Shown here in pieces: positions 8,102-15,451 of a stretch of DNA of 47,388 nt (position 1 is the first letter of the stretch; each line of letters starts with the position of its first letter). The position numbers were made by a program, and so were the translations under genes. The notes beneath the pieces are model-generated. The model did no database searches. It saw nothing but the letters and a program-made list of their open reading frames with translations, and had not been told where the DNA came from. This stretch comes from Candidatus Methanomethylophilaceae archaeon (GTDB lineage Archaea > Thermoplasmatota > Thermoplasmata > Methanomassiliicoccales > Methanomethylophilaceae), in assembly GCA_007117455.1 (NCBI GenBank), contig SKGM01000014.1, positions 1 to 47,388 of the forward strand. Direction: 5' to 3'.

Positions 8102-8770
8102 TTATTTTCTGTCCGCTAAGCTGCCGTGATCGCAATGGTTACTGATCGGGCATTCAGCACACCTTGGACGCCTTGGTTGGCAGATGACCTGACCATGCCT
8201 TACGAGAAGGGCGTTTATGTCCTTCCAATAATGCTCGGGGACGACCTTCATCAGTTGATCTTCCGTCCCATCCGGGTCCTTGCTATCGACCAGGCCGATC
8301 AGGTTGGATATACGGTGCACGTGGGTATCGACACATATCGCTGGAATCCCGAATGCATATGCCCTCACACAATTCGCGGTCTTCCTTCCCACCATCGGGA
8401 GGGAGAGAAGGACGTCCATGTCGGATGGGAGGTCTCCTGAATGTTCCTCTACGACGATCCTCGCAATATCTTTGATCGCCTTGGCCTTCTGTACCGGGAA
8501 TCCTGCATTCCTGATCAAGGATTCTATCTCCTTCACGTCAGCCCCGTTCAGGTCTGCGGGACCGGGGAACCTTGAGAACAGGCGGTCCGCCGCCATCCTG
8601 GTGTTCTCATCCCTTGTCCTTTGAGAGAGTACCGTCGCCAACAGGACCTGGAAGGGGCCGTCCATCCATTCCGGCCTCTCCATCCGGTCCGATCTTCCAG
8701 GGTAGACGCCTTCACCGTACAAAGGGCGGAGGGTCTCCAAAATCAATTCCGCATCCTTCTCCTCAACCAT
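8102..8770 (-). CDS. nth: Endonuclease III-type DNA glycosylase/AP lyase
   Basis: Base-excision repair enzyme removing oxidised pyrimidines, 222 aa. The helix-hairpin-helix reads LLSLPMVGRKTANCVRAYAF, with catalytic Lys130, followed by VDTHVHRISNLIGL with Asp148. A 4Fe-4S loop is formed by Cys197, Cys204, Cys207 and Cys213 (spacing C-X6-C-X2-C-X5-C), as in Nth. The start overlaps the 3' end of folC by 28 nt. The next in-frame Met is about 30 residues further in, so the overlap looks real. Confidence 0.95.
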   Translation of the reverse strand: MVEEKDAELILETLRPLYGEGVYPGRSDRMERPEWMDGPFQVLLATVLSQRTRDENTRMAADRLFSRFPGPADLNGADVKEIESLIRNAGFPVQKAKAIKDIARIVVEEHSGDLPSDMDVLLSLPMVGRKTANCVRAYAFGIPAICVDTHVHRISNLIGLVDSKDPDGTEDQLMKVVPEHYWKDINALLVRHGQVICQPRRPRCAECPISNHCDHGSLADRK

Positions 8771-10014
8771 CTCAAAGAATCCCCCGCCGTGTACAGCGAA
8801 CCCGTGACTAGGACCGTCTCCCCTTCTTCCAGCATTCCATAGGCCAAAGCTATGGCGTCCCCAACCTTCTCCTCGACGGTGACATCATCGCAGTAATGGA
8901 TGAAAGCCCTGCCGACCGCATCCGCAGCCATTCCTCTGTCGCTGTCCGGTTCGGTGGCGACGACCTTACGGAAGTAAGGCCCCAGTTCTGCAGCCATTCC
9001 CTCCAAGTCCTTATCCTTCAGGATGCCGATGACCAGGATATTTCCCTCCCCGTAGATGGCTGGGAAGTCCTTGGCCAATGACTTCGCCCCCATGATGGTG
9101 TGTGTGACATCGATGACGGTGGGAGGGTCATCTGACACCAACTCCATCCGGCAAGGCCAACGGCATTCCTTGAGGCCATCTGCAACATGCTGCGGTAGAA
9201 CCCGGGGATCCTGCAATGCATCCAATGCGAGTAGCGCTGTGGCCGCATTCCCAGCCTGGAATGAACCGGTGATACCAACCTGATACAATTCCCCCTTGTA
9301 GTTTATCTCGATCGATTGCCGACCCATGGACACCATTTCATAATCCGATTCTTCCAGGAAGTGGACGTCGGAACCTCTCTCCCTGGCCTTATCCTCAACA
9401 ACCTCCCTGACCTCACCGCTGCAGTTAGCGACCACCGGAACACCCGGCTTGATTATCCCCGCTTTCTCAACTGCTATCTCCTTGAGAGTACGGCCCAGGT
9501 ATTGACTGTGCTCCATACCTACGGGAGTGATCACCGTTAGCTCGGGTTCAACGACATTGGTGGAATCCAACCTTCCCCCCATACCGGTCTCCAATATGGC
9601 GTAATCCACCTTCTTCGCACTGAAATGTAGGAAAGCGATCGCGGTGGTTATCTCGAAGAAGGTCAGATGCATACCTTCCGATGACATCTCCTCAGCTATT
9701 GGGCGGCACTTGTCTATTAGTTCTGAAAGCTCATAATCGTCGATCTCATGATGGCCCACCTTTATCCTCTCGTTGAACCTTAGAAGATGGGGTGAGGTGT
9801 AAAGTCCTGTGACCAAGCCTGCCTGTTCGAGTACGGAATGCAGCATCGCGCATACGGAACCCTTGCCGTCTGTTCCTGCCACATGTATGGACTTGAAGTC
9901 CTCATGGGGTTCCCCCAACCTTCTCATCAGCTCACGGGTGTTCTCTAGACCGAGTTTCATACCGCGGGCTGTGAGGGAGTACAGCCATGCAAGGCTCTGT
10001 TGCAACTGGTTCAT
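8743..10014 (-). CDS. folC: Folylpolyglutamate / dihydrofolate synthase family ligase
   Basis: Mur-ligase-type ATP-dependent amide ligase, 423 aa. The P-loop VAGTDGKGSV is at residues 45-54, followed by the family block GLYTSPHLLRFNERI. The central domain has ETGMGGRLDSTNVV and PVGMEHSQYLG, then EKAGIIK. The C-terminal domain starts at VIDVTHTIMGAKSL, in place of the bacterial DGAHN block. The overall pattern is FolC, which adds glutamates to folates. In an archaeon the true acceptor could be a folate or a related pterin. It starts 2 nt after the asnB-like stop and overlaps nth. Confidence 0.9.
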   Translation of the reverse strand: MNQLQQSLAWLYSLTARGMKLGLENTRELMRRLGEPHEDFKSIHVAGTDGKGSVCAMLHSVLEQAGLVTGLYTSPHLLRFNERIKVGHHEIDDYELSELIDKCRPIAEEMSSEGMHLTFFEITTAIAFLHFSAKKVDYAILETGMGGRLDSTNVVEPELTVITPVGMEHSQYLGRTLKEIAVEKAGIIKPGVPVVANCSGEVREVVEDKARERGSDVHFLEESDYEMVSMGRQSIEINYKGELYQVGITGSFQAGNAATALLALDALQDPRVLPQHVADGLKECRWPCRMELVSDDPPTVIDVTHTIMGAKSLAKDFPAIYGEGNILVIGILKDKDLEGMAAELGPYFRKVVATEPDSDRGMAADAVGRAFIHYCDDVTVEEKVGDAIALAYGMLEEGETVLVTGSLYTAGDSLRWLRRRMRN

Positions 10015-10016
10015 TT

Positions 10017-10850
10017 TCAGGCCCCTTCATCCACCGCCATCTCAGCGACCATTGACCTGACCGTCATACCATTCCTTTTAGCGTAGGTCTTCAAGGAACG
10101 CATTGCCCCGCTACCATACTGGGCCGCCTTCTTCTTCCTTTCTGCCAGTTCTCCAGCATTGAGTAATCTTGCGACCTCCCTCAATAATTCCTTGGAGGTC
10201 TCATAACCCACCCGTCTCTCCAAGGGTATCGCATTGACCGCTTCTACAGAATCCTTGTGGAGGAAAGGATATCTCAGCTCCTTTCCATGATGGGCGGCGA
10301 TCAGTTGTTCCTGATGGAGGGTGACCTCCATCAGCTTGGCCATGTCTATCGTCATCTGGCTCTCCTTCTCGGAGATGGACATGGTGGAATAACGGGCATA
10401 TCCAGCGAAAAGCTCGTCCGCACCCTGGCCACTCACCAACAGATTCTGGTCCGCATTATGGGAGACGAAATACATGGGAATCTGGAAGGACAGGCTCACA
10501 GGATTGCGGTTACCGGTGAGTGCTACCATATCACGCACTGCGGAGACCACCTCCGATTCAGTTATCACTATCGGATGCCATTCAAGACCCAATGATGAAG
10601 CGGCTGAGCGTCCGGCCTCCATGTCATAAGAGCCCTCGACCCCCACTGTGTAAAGTTTAACATCGCATATCTCTGCGGCCAATATCGCGATTATGGTACT
10701 GTCTATCCCGCCGGAGAAAAGAACACCGACCTCATCAGTGTCGATCGTTGCGCGGGTGGCGCCCCGGAATGATTCCAGGAGTGACTTCGCTTCATTCAAC
10801 TCATAATCACCGTTCTCAGCTATGGATTCGCATATAATAACCTGTTCCAT
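10017..10850 (-). CDS. Stand-alone asparagine-synthetase-like PP-loop ATPase (no glutaminase domain)
   Basis: 277 aa. It has the PP-loop LFSGGIDST (Ser46-Ser51) and the AsnB signature SGQGADELFAGY. It resembles the C-terminal half of AsnB but lacks the N-terminal Cys2 glutaminase domain, so it must use ammonia or a partner amidotransferase, or adenylate something else. Its substrate is unknown. I chose the ATG at 10850 (MEQVIICES). A TTG at 10928 would overlap the divergent nikR start. First gene of a run leading through folC and nth to hypA and hypD. Confidence 0.85.
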   Translation of the reverse strand: MEQVIICESIAENGDYELNEAKSLLESFRGATRATIDTDEVGVLFSGGIDSTIIAILAAEICDVKLYTVGVEGSYDMEAGRSAASSLGLEWHPIVITESEVVSAVRDMVALTGNRNPVSLSFQIPMYFVSHNADQNLLVSGQGADELFAGYARYSTMSISEKESQMTIDMAKLMEVTLHQEQLIAAHHGKELRYPFLHKDSVEAVNAIPLERRVGYETSKELLREVARLLNAGELAERKKKAAQYGSGAMRSLKTYAKRNGMTVRSMVAEMAVDEGA

Positions 10851-10861
10851 TTTCTCTCTGA

Positions 10862-10919
10862 CAACATTGTTGGATTCCCTGTTTCCGATGAAAGGGATTT
10901 TAATTGGTACTCGGATACC
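10862..10919. promoter_or_regulatory. Divergent asnB-like / nikR promoter with two candidate operators
   Basis: A single AT box (TTTTAATT at 10898-10905; AATTAAAA on the other strand) is correctly spaced for both divergent genes. On the minus side the predicted transcript start falls in a palindrome CAACA-T-TGTTG (10862-10872). On the plus side a dyad GGTA-N6-TACC (10906-10919) lies between the TATA box and the nikR ATG. Either could be a NikR site; this is inference from position. Confidence 0.45.
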
Positions 10920-10927
10920 GTCATACA

Positions 10928-11374
10928 ATGGACAACGTCACGCGTATCGGAGTCTCACTGGAGCCGGAGCTCCTTGAGAAGTTCGACCATTCTCTGGGTA
11001 AGAAGGGCTACAACAGCCGGTCCGAAGGTATAAGGGATCTCATAAGGGATGCCTTGGCCGAGGAGGAGTGGAAGAATCCAGAGCAGTTCATGGTAGGCAC
11101 TATAACTCTGATATACGACCATGAGGTCGGCAGCGTGAAGGAGAGGCTGACCTCGATCCAGCATGATAAACATCATCACGTGAGCACCACCATACATGTG
11201 CATCTGGACCAGGACCGATGCATGGAGATACTGCTGGTCAGCGGCAAACTGCAAGAGCTGCATGATTTCGCCAACGAGCTGATGAGCATCAAAGGGGTAC
11301 TGAGGGCGAAACTGACCATGGCCTCGCCCACCAGCACCCACATGCATCACATCGGCCCCCGGCATTACAAGTAG
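10928..11374 (+). CDS. nikR: Nickel-responsive transcription regulator NikR
   Basis: 148 aa. An N-terminal ribbon-helix-helix DNA-binding domain (RIGVSLEPELLEKFD...YNSRSEGIRDLIR) is joined to a C-terminal ACT-like nickel domain. High-affinity Ni ligands are conserved with exact family spacing: His79, His90, His92 and Cys98 (11, 2 and 6 residues apart). The C-terminus is extra His-rich (STHMHHIGPRHYK). The ATG at 10928 fits the family start; upstream in-frame codons have no support. It is divergent from the operon that ends in hypA-hypD, so autoregulation and nickel control of that operon are plausible. The stop is TAG. Confidence 0.95.
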   Translation: MDNVTRIGVSLEPELLEKFDHSLGKKGYNSRSEGIRDLIRDALAEEEWKNPEQFMVGTITLIYDHEVGSVKERLTSIQHDKHHHVSTTIHVHLDQDRCMEILLVSGKLQELHDFANELMSIKGVLRAKLTMASPTSTHMHHIGPRHYK

Positions 11375-11393
11375 TCAATCCCGGGAGCCACAG

Positions 11394-11403
11394 TTTTTAT
11401 ATT
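11394..11403 (+). promoter_or_regulatory. TATA box for topA
   Basis: TTTTTATATT is centred about 27 nt before the topA ATG at 11426, predicting a leaderless or near-leaderless transcript. Confidence 0.6.
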
Positions 11404-11425
11404 CCTGAATTATTGGTCGAGCTCA

Positions 11426-13726
11426 ATGAAGCGGCTAGTGATAACGGAGAAGGCCAATGCCGCCCGCAGGATCTCCACGATACTATCGGACGGGAAACAG
11501 GAGACCGGAAAGGTGGATGGTGCCACCGTTATCACGTTCAATCGTGGTGATGATGAATGGTCGGTCATCGGACTGCGCGGACATATCATAGAGCTCGATT
11601 ACCCCGAGAAGTTCAATAGCTGGTCCAGTGTCCCACCGGAGGAACTGATAACCGCACCCCATGAGAAGATAGTCAAGGCCAAGAGCACCCTGACAGCTAT
11701 AAGGACTTTGGCCATCGAATCCGACCAGATAATAATCGCCACCGACTATGACCGTGAGGGAGAACTGATCGGCCTTGAGACGGTCAGACTCGCTGGCGTT
11801 GACATGAGCAAGGTCGAGAGGGCCCGGTTCAGCGCCCTGACCAAGGTGGAGGTGGAGAACGCCTTCGATAACCTGACCAAGCCTGACGCCAGGCTGGCGG
11901 ACGCCGCTGAAGCCAGACAGATAATCGACCTGACCTGGGGAGCTGTCCTGACCCGGATGGTATCAATCTATTCCGGACAACTTGGCAGGAACTTCCTATC
12001 TGTGGGGAGGGTGCAGAGCCCGACACTGAGGCTTCTGGTTGACCGGCATGAGGAGATCGAGGGCTTCGTGCCCGATCCCTTCTGGCTGATAAAAGGGGAG
12101 TTCGGCGATGAGCCCTTCGCAGGCGAACACAGCGACAATCCCTTCTGGAAGAAGGAGGAAGCGGATGGCAAGATGGAGATATGCCAAGGCATCTCCTCTG
12201 CTGAGGTTGCCGACTTCAAAGTGGAGGAGAGGGATGACTACCCGCCTTCACCTTTCAGCACCACCATACTACTCACTGAGGCAAACAGGATAGGCATCCC
12301 TCCTGGTACAGCCATGAAGCTCGCCGAGGACCTGTACACCAGTGGTTTCATATCATATCCCCGGACCGACAACACCGTTTACCCGAAGAGTTTGAGTCTC
12401 AAGGGGGTTCTGAACCGCCTATCGGATTCTGAGTTCTCGAAAGAGGTGGAGGAGATCCTCTCCCAGGAGGTCATCAGGCCATCACGTGGTAAGAGGATGA
12501 CCACCGACCATCCCCCGATATACCCCACAGGTGTCGCATCATCCAAGAAGATGAAGGGCGACAAATGGAAACTCTACGAACTGGTCGTCAGGAGGTTCCT
12601 GGCTACGGTTGCTCCGTCCGGTAGGGTCGAGGCGAGGTCCTGCCTTCTGAAGGTGGGGGAGGAGGATTTCCATGCCAAAGGTCAGGTTCTTCTCGAGGAG
12701 GGTTGGAGAAGATATTATCCACATTACAGGTTCACAGAGGTACGCATACCGGACCTGGTGGTGGGGGATTCGATAGACATCAGGTCCATCTCCCTTGAAC
12801 AGGATGAGACCAAGCCACCCTACAGATTCAACCAAGGATCCATAATACAAGAGATGGAGAACTTGAACCTGGGTACCAAGAGCACACGGCATGATATAGT
12901 GGGCAAGCTCTATTCCAGGAATTACGTCCAGGGTAAGAGCCTTATGCCCACTCCGAGCGGTACCGCCTTGGTGAAGGCCCTCGAGAAATACGGAGGTCAG
13001 ATCACCGAAGTGGAGATGACAGCCAGGTTGGAGGAGGACATGGGAAGCATCGCTGAAGGGGAGAAGAGCCTGGACTACGTGGTCAAGGAATCCCAGGAGA
13101 TGCTATCAGATGCGGTAGAGGTCATGAAGGCCAATCAGAAGGAGATCGGCGATGAGATCCGTGAGGCTTTGCATGAACAGGGCCACGTGGGGCCATGCGT
13201 GGACTGTGGTGGCAGTTTGACCATCAAGAGGTCCCGTAGAGGTAACTTCATCGGATGCGACTCATATCCAGATTGCGACAAGGCCTATCCCATGCCCAGG
13301 TCGGCAATGGTCCAGACCACAGAAGGACTGTGTGAGGTTTGCGGCCGTCCGGAGCTGAGGGTCATCAGGAGAGGCCTGCCCCCTCAAGAGCAATGCGTTG
13401 ACCCAGAGTGCCGCAGCAACACCGAGAGGACCGACCTAGGCCCCTGTCCGAAATGTAAGGATGGGACCATAAGGATGATGTACTCGCGGGCGGGGAAGAG
13501 ATTCGCGGGATGCTCCACATGGCCTGATTGCGACCAGACCTATCCGCTGCCCCTGAGAGGAAGGATAGATGTCCTCGCGCAGTCCTGTGGCGAGTGTGGT
13601 TCGCCCATCATCGGTATCGGAGAGAAGACCCAGTGCATAAACACCGACTGCCCTACAAGACCTAAGAGGGCGGCTAAGAAACCCGCCAAGGAAAAAGAGA
13701 AGAAGGCTACCAAGAAGAAAGCCTGA
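11426..13726 (+). CDS. topA: DNA topoisomerase I (type IA)
   Basis: Relaxes negative supercoils by single-strand passage, 766 aa. The N-terminal Toprim domain carries the ITEKANAARRI start and the acidic triad in ATDYDREGELIG. Catalytic Tyr311 sits in FISYPRTDNTVYP. The C-terminus holds four zinc-ribbon units: GPCVDCGGSL...GCDSYPDC, GLCEVCGR...CVDPEC, GPCPKCKDGT...GCSTWPDC and SCGECGSP...CINTDC. A lysine-rich tail (AAKKPAKEKEKKATKKKA) follows and may bind DNA non-specifically. The stop lies 3 nt before the convergent stop at 13730. Confidence 0.96.
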   Translation: MKRLVITEKANAARRISTILSDGKQETGKVDGATVITFNRGDDEWSVIGLRGHIIELDYPEKFNSWSSVPPEELITAPHEKIVKAKSTLTAIRTLAIESDQIIIATDYDREGELIGLETVRLAGVDMSKVERARFSALTKVEVENAFDNLTKPDARLADAAEARQIIDLTWGAVLTRMVSIYSGQLGRNFLSVGRVQSPTLRLLVDRHEEIEGFVPDPFWLIKGEFGDEPFAGEHSDNPFWKKEEADGKMEICQGISSAEVADFKVEERDDYPPSPFSTTILLTEANRIGIPPGTAMKLAEDLYTSGFISYPRTDNTVYPKSLSLKGVLNRLSDSEFSKEVEEILSQEVIRPSRGKRMTTDHPPIYPTGVASSKKMKGDKWKLYELVVRRFLATVAPSGRVEARSCLLKVGEEDFHAKGQVLLEEGWRRYYPHYRFTEVRIPDLVVGDSIDIRSISLEQDETKPPYRFNQGSIIQEMENLNLGTKSTRHDIVGKLYSRNYVQGKSLMPTPSGTALVKALEKYGGQITEVEMTARLEEDMGSIAEGEKSLDYVVKESQEMLSDAVEVMKANQKEIGDEIREALHEQGHVGPCVDCGGSLTIKRSRRGNFIGCDSYPDCDKAYPMPRSAMVQTTEGLCEVCGRPELRVIRRGLPPQEQCVDPECRSNTERTDLGPCPKCKDGTIRMMYSRAGKRFAGCSTWPDCDQTYPLPLRGRIDVLAQSCGECGSPIIGIGEKTQCINTDCPTRPKRAAKKPAKEKEKKATKKKA

Positions 13727-13729
13727 TTT

Positions 13730-14200
13730 TCAGCATCTGTCGCAGTCGCAGTCGTCCTCATGGGAGTGTTCTGGACGACGGCAGAAGGGATCGAAGCAAT
13801 CCGGGTCTTCGCAACCCTCAGCGTGGTAGACCTCGACCTCGCTCCCAGGCAGTAGAGCGGACACCTTGTCCAACAACATGGTCTCGAGTTCATCAGCATC
13901 GGGTCCGAAGACGATGACATTCACTGTCATGGTCCAGTCCCCCGTCGGGCCCAGCTCGCCCTTAGAACGAACCTTGCCGTCATCGGTGGTGCTGCTCATG
14001 GACATGAAACCGTCCTCGGCCTCCACCACCCCTTTGACATGTCCGATAGACCAGGCTCCAGCTTCAACGGACCCTAGTGTGAGGGCCTTCAAAAGCTCCT
14101 CGAACCGCATACCGGCCTCCAAACCTTCCAATGGGGGTGAGAAGCTTCCGCTTATATCCGCAGCGAGGGGAGTGGGTATGTACTCCTTGTCCTCGGTCAT
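13730..14200 (-). CDS. Hypothetical protein with Cys/His/Asp-rich C-terminal tail, coupled to COG0523 GTPase
   Basis: 156 aa and not a family I recognise. Residues ~1-120 look like a globular domain (IGHVKGVVEAEDGFMSMSST, then WTMTVNVIVFGPDADELETM). The last ~28 residues are packed with potential ligands: CEDPDCFDPFC, then HSHEDDCDCDRC, that is six Cys and two His among acidic residues. The start codon overlaps the GTPase stop by 4 nt (ATGA), implying translational coupling. Inference: a metal-binding client, acceptor or sensor for the adjacent metallochaperone GTPase. The metal identity is unknown. Confidence 0.8.
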   Translation of the reverse strand: MTEDKEYIPTPLAADISGSFSPPLEGLEAGMRFEELLKALTLGSVEAGAWSIGHVKGVVEAEDGFMSMSSTTDDGKVRSKGELGPTGDWTMTVNVIVFGPDADELETMLLDKVSALLPGSEVEVYHAEGCEDPDCFDPFCRRPEHSHEDDCDCDRC

Positions 14201-14790
14201 TCGAACAGCTCCATGATGTGTTCCATGTTGATTCCCTTGTCAGCCTGCACCGCCTTCACTGGGCCTTCGTAACCGATGGAGATTATCCTCTCCTCGATGT
14301 CCTTGAGCTCTGATTCACTCACGGTGTCCATCTTGTTTATCAGGACCAGGTCGGCGACCTTGAGCTGGTTCCTCAGAGGCCTCTCGAACATCTTCCAGGT
14401 CTTAGCGAACCTCTCAGCGTCAACGACTATGATGGTGCTTAATCTGTCGATCTCTATGCCTGAACAGTCCTGAACGGAGTTGATAATTATCTCAGGGTCG
14501 GCTATACCTGTCGGCTCCACGATTATCAGGTCGGGGTCCATGTTGGCCTGGATGACCCTCACGGTGTCTATGAGTCCGGTCTTGAGCGTGCAGCAGATGC
14601 AACCTCCCTTCAGTTCCTGCACGTCCATGCCGTATTTGCGCATGACCTCGCCGTCGATACCTTTGTTGCCGAAGTCGTTCTCGATCACCATGATTCGATG
14701 ACCTTTGTTCTCATAAAGCGTGTCCATCATATTGAGAATGACCGTGGTCTTCCCCACTCCAAGAAGGCCTGATACCAGAACGAAGTGCAT
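14197..14790 (-). CDS. Short CobW/COG0523-family metallochaperone GTPase
   Basis: 197 aa. Walker A is GLLGVGKTT (residues 8-16). The COG0523 hallmark metal motif CxCC is Cys64-Ile-Cys66-Cys67 in KGGCICCT. A Walker B region (LIIVEPTGIADP) and guanine motif NKMD are present. Family members usually have a C-terminal CobW_C domain of ~100 residues, which is absent here. The neighbouring Cys/His-tailed protein may supply metal ligands in trans. I chose the ATG at 14790 because GGTGA lies 5 nt upstream, and a TATA-like CTTTAATAATC (14821-14831) fits a transcript start near 14801. An ATG six codons upstream is possible. HypB is an alternative relative, but the CxCC motif favours COG0523. Confidence 0.88.
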   Translation of the reverse strand: MHFVLVSGLLGVGKTTVILNMMDTLYENKGHRIMVIENDFGNKGIDGEVMRKYGMDVQELKGGCICCTLKTGLIDTVRVIQANMDPDLIIVEPTGIADPEIIINSVQDCSGIEIDRLSTIIVVDAERFAKTWKMFERPLRNQLKVADLVLINKMDTVSESELKDIEERIISIGYEGPVKAVQADKGINMEHIMELFE

Positions 14791-14820
14791 GTCTTCACCT
14801 AAGCTCATAATGATGACGAT

Positions 14821-14836
14821 GATTATTAAAGATTGG
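14821..14836 (-). promoter_or_regulatory. TATA box for the COG0523 GTPase pair
   Basis: Minus-strand CCAATCTTTAATAATC gives a predicted transcript start about 26 nt downstream, 10-15 nt before the SD-supported ATG at 14790. Read-through from the upstream zinc-ribbon gene is also possible. Confidence 0.45.
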
Positions 14837-14863
14837 TCAGCGACTTAATAATTCGAGCTCAAT

Positions 14864-15091
14864 TCAGAAGTAATCGTCCTCTTCCTCCTCACCGAGGAAG
14901 TGGCGGTCTAGCAGGTCTATCTCACAGGAGATCCTGCGATTCCGACAGGAGTTGCATTCGATGGGTTTCCCGAGCTGTCTTTTCAGGTTTATCGTAGAAC
15001 GGTCCAGGTCCACTATCCTACCACAAGTGCAGTAAACCTTGCCCAGCTCAGGTGCTATGTAACCTCCCAACTCCGCCAAAGAACCTATCAT
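14864..15091 (-). CDS. Small zinc-ribbon protein, unknown function
   Basis: 75 aa. Two cysteine pairs (YCTCG near residue 21 and CNSCRNR near residue 46), plus a further Cys, suggest one zinc site. The C-terminus is strongly acidic (GEEEEDDYF). GGAAGG lies 5 nt before the ATG at 15091. It reads in the same direction as the COG0523 pair, 55-75 nt upstream of it. Too short for a confident family call; the Shine-Dalgarno and the cysteine pattern argue it is real. Confidence 0.7.
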   Translation of the reverse strand: MIGSLAELGGYIAPELGKVYCTCGRIVDLDRSTINLKRQLGKPIECNSCRNRRISCEIDLLDRHFLGEEEEDDYF

Positions 15092-15451
15092 CTAAACCTT
15101 CCTATATCTTCCGGGATTTGGATCGAAGACAAAGCTTACGCTGCAACCTCATGGTGATATCATCCTACCCTTCCCGTCGGCCTGGCCCTAAGCCAGGAGC
15201 CACTGTGCCTCCTAACAGCGGCGTTCGTCCGAAGACGATATTTGCAAAACGGCACTTGACTTTTAATGCTTTCGTTATTTCCCAAAATATCGATTGACCT
15301 GTTATATAGCAAAGGTCCGGAGTCTGCCGGTAGACTAAGCCCGAGTATAAAAGTGGATTTCCTTTGAAGTGTGAATCATGCCGGAGGATACCTTTCGCTT
15401 CAGATTCCCATCATGAAGAGTATATAATGATTATCAAGGCCTATGAAAGTG
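15092..15451 (-). other. 360-nt gene-free region with candidate structured 5' leader of the zinc-ribbon gene
   Basis: No convincing ORF. On the minus strand two TATA-like boxes are present: GCTATATAAC (15301-15310) and CATTAAAAG (about 15259-15267). The second predicts a start near 15237, exactly at a hairpin TCGTC-TTCG-GACGA with a UUCG tetraloop (15225-15238). Further down the leader are AGGAG...CTCCT and CCTGGC-TTAGG-GCCAGG (15181-15197), which share bases and so are mutually exclusive. The Shine-Dalgarno GGAAGG of the zinc-ribbon gene follows. No good TATA lies within 40 nt of that gene, so a ~145-nt leader is likely. A further AGTCT/AGACT hairpin (15321-15336) lies upstream of both boxes. 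Confidence 0.4.

Noticed and set aside
11372-11428. NikR-TopA fusion by TAG read-through (the frames match)
   Set aside because: topA has its own TATA box at the right distance and a normal N-terminus. The shared frame is chance.
15181-15210. Cobalamin-riboswitch-like string (AGCCAGGA next to GCCACTGT)
   Set aside because: The words occur in the wrong order and without the rest of the B12 core. The plus strand leads only into a convergent gene.
15378-15416. 12-codon plus-strand ORF (MPEDTFRFRFPS) after a TATAAAAG box
   Set aside because: Too short, leads into the convergent pncB gene, and shows no leader-peptide features.
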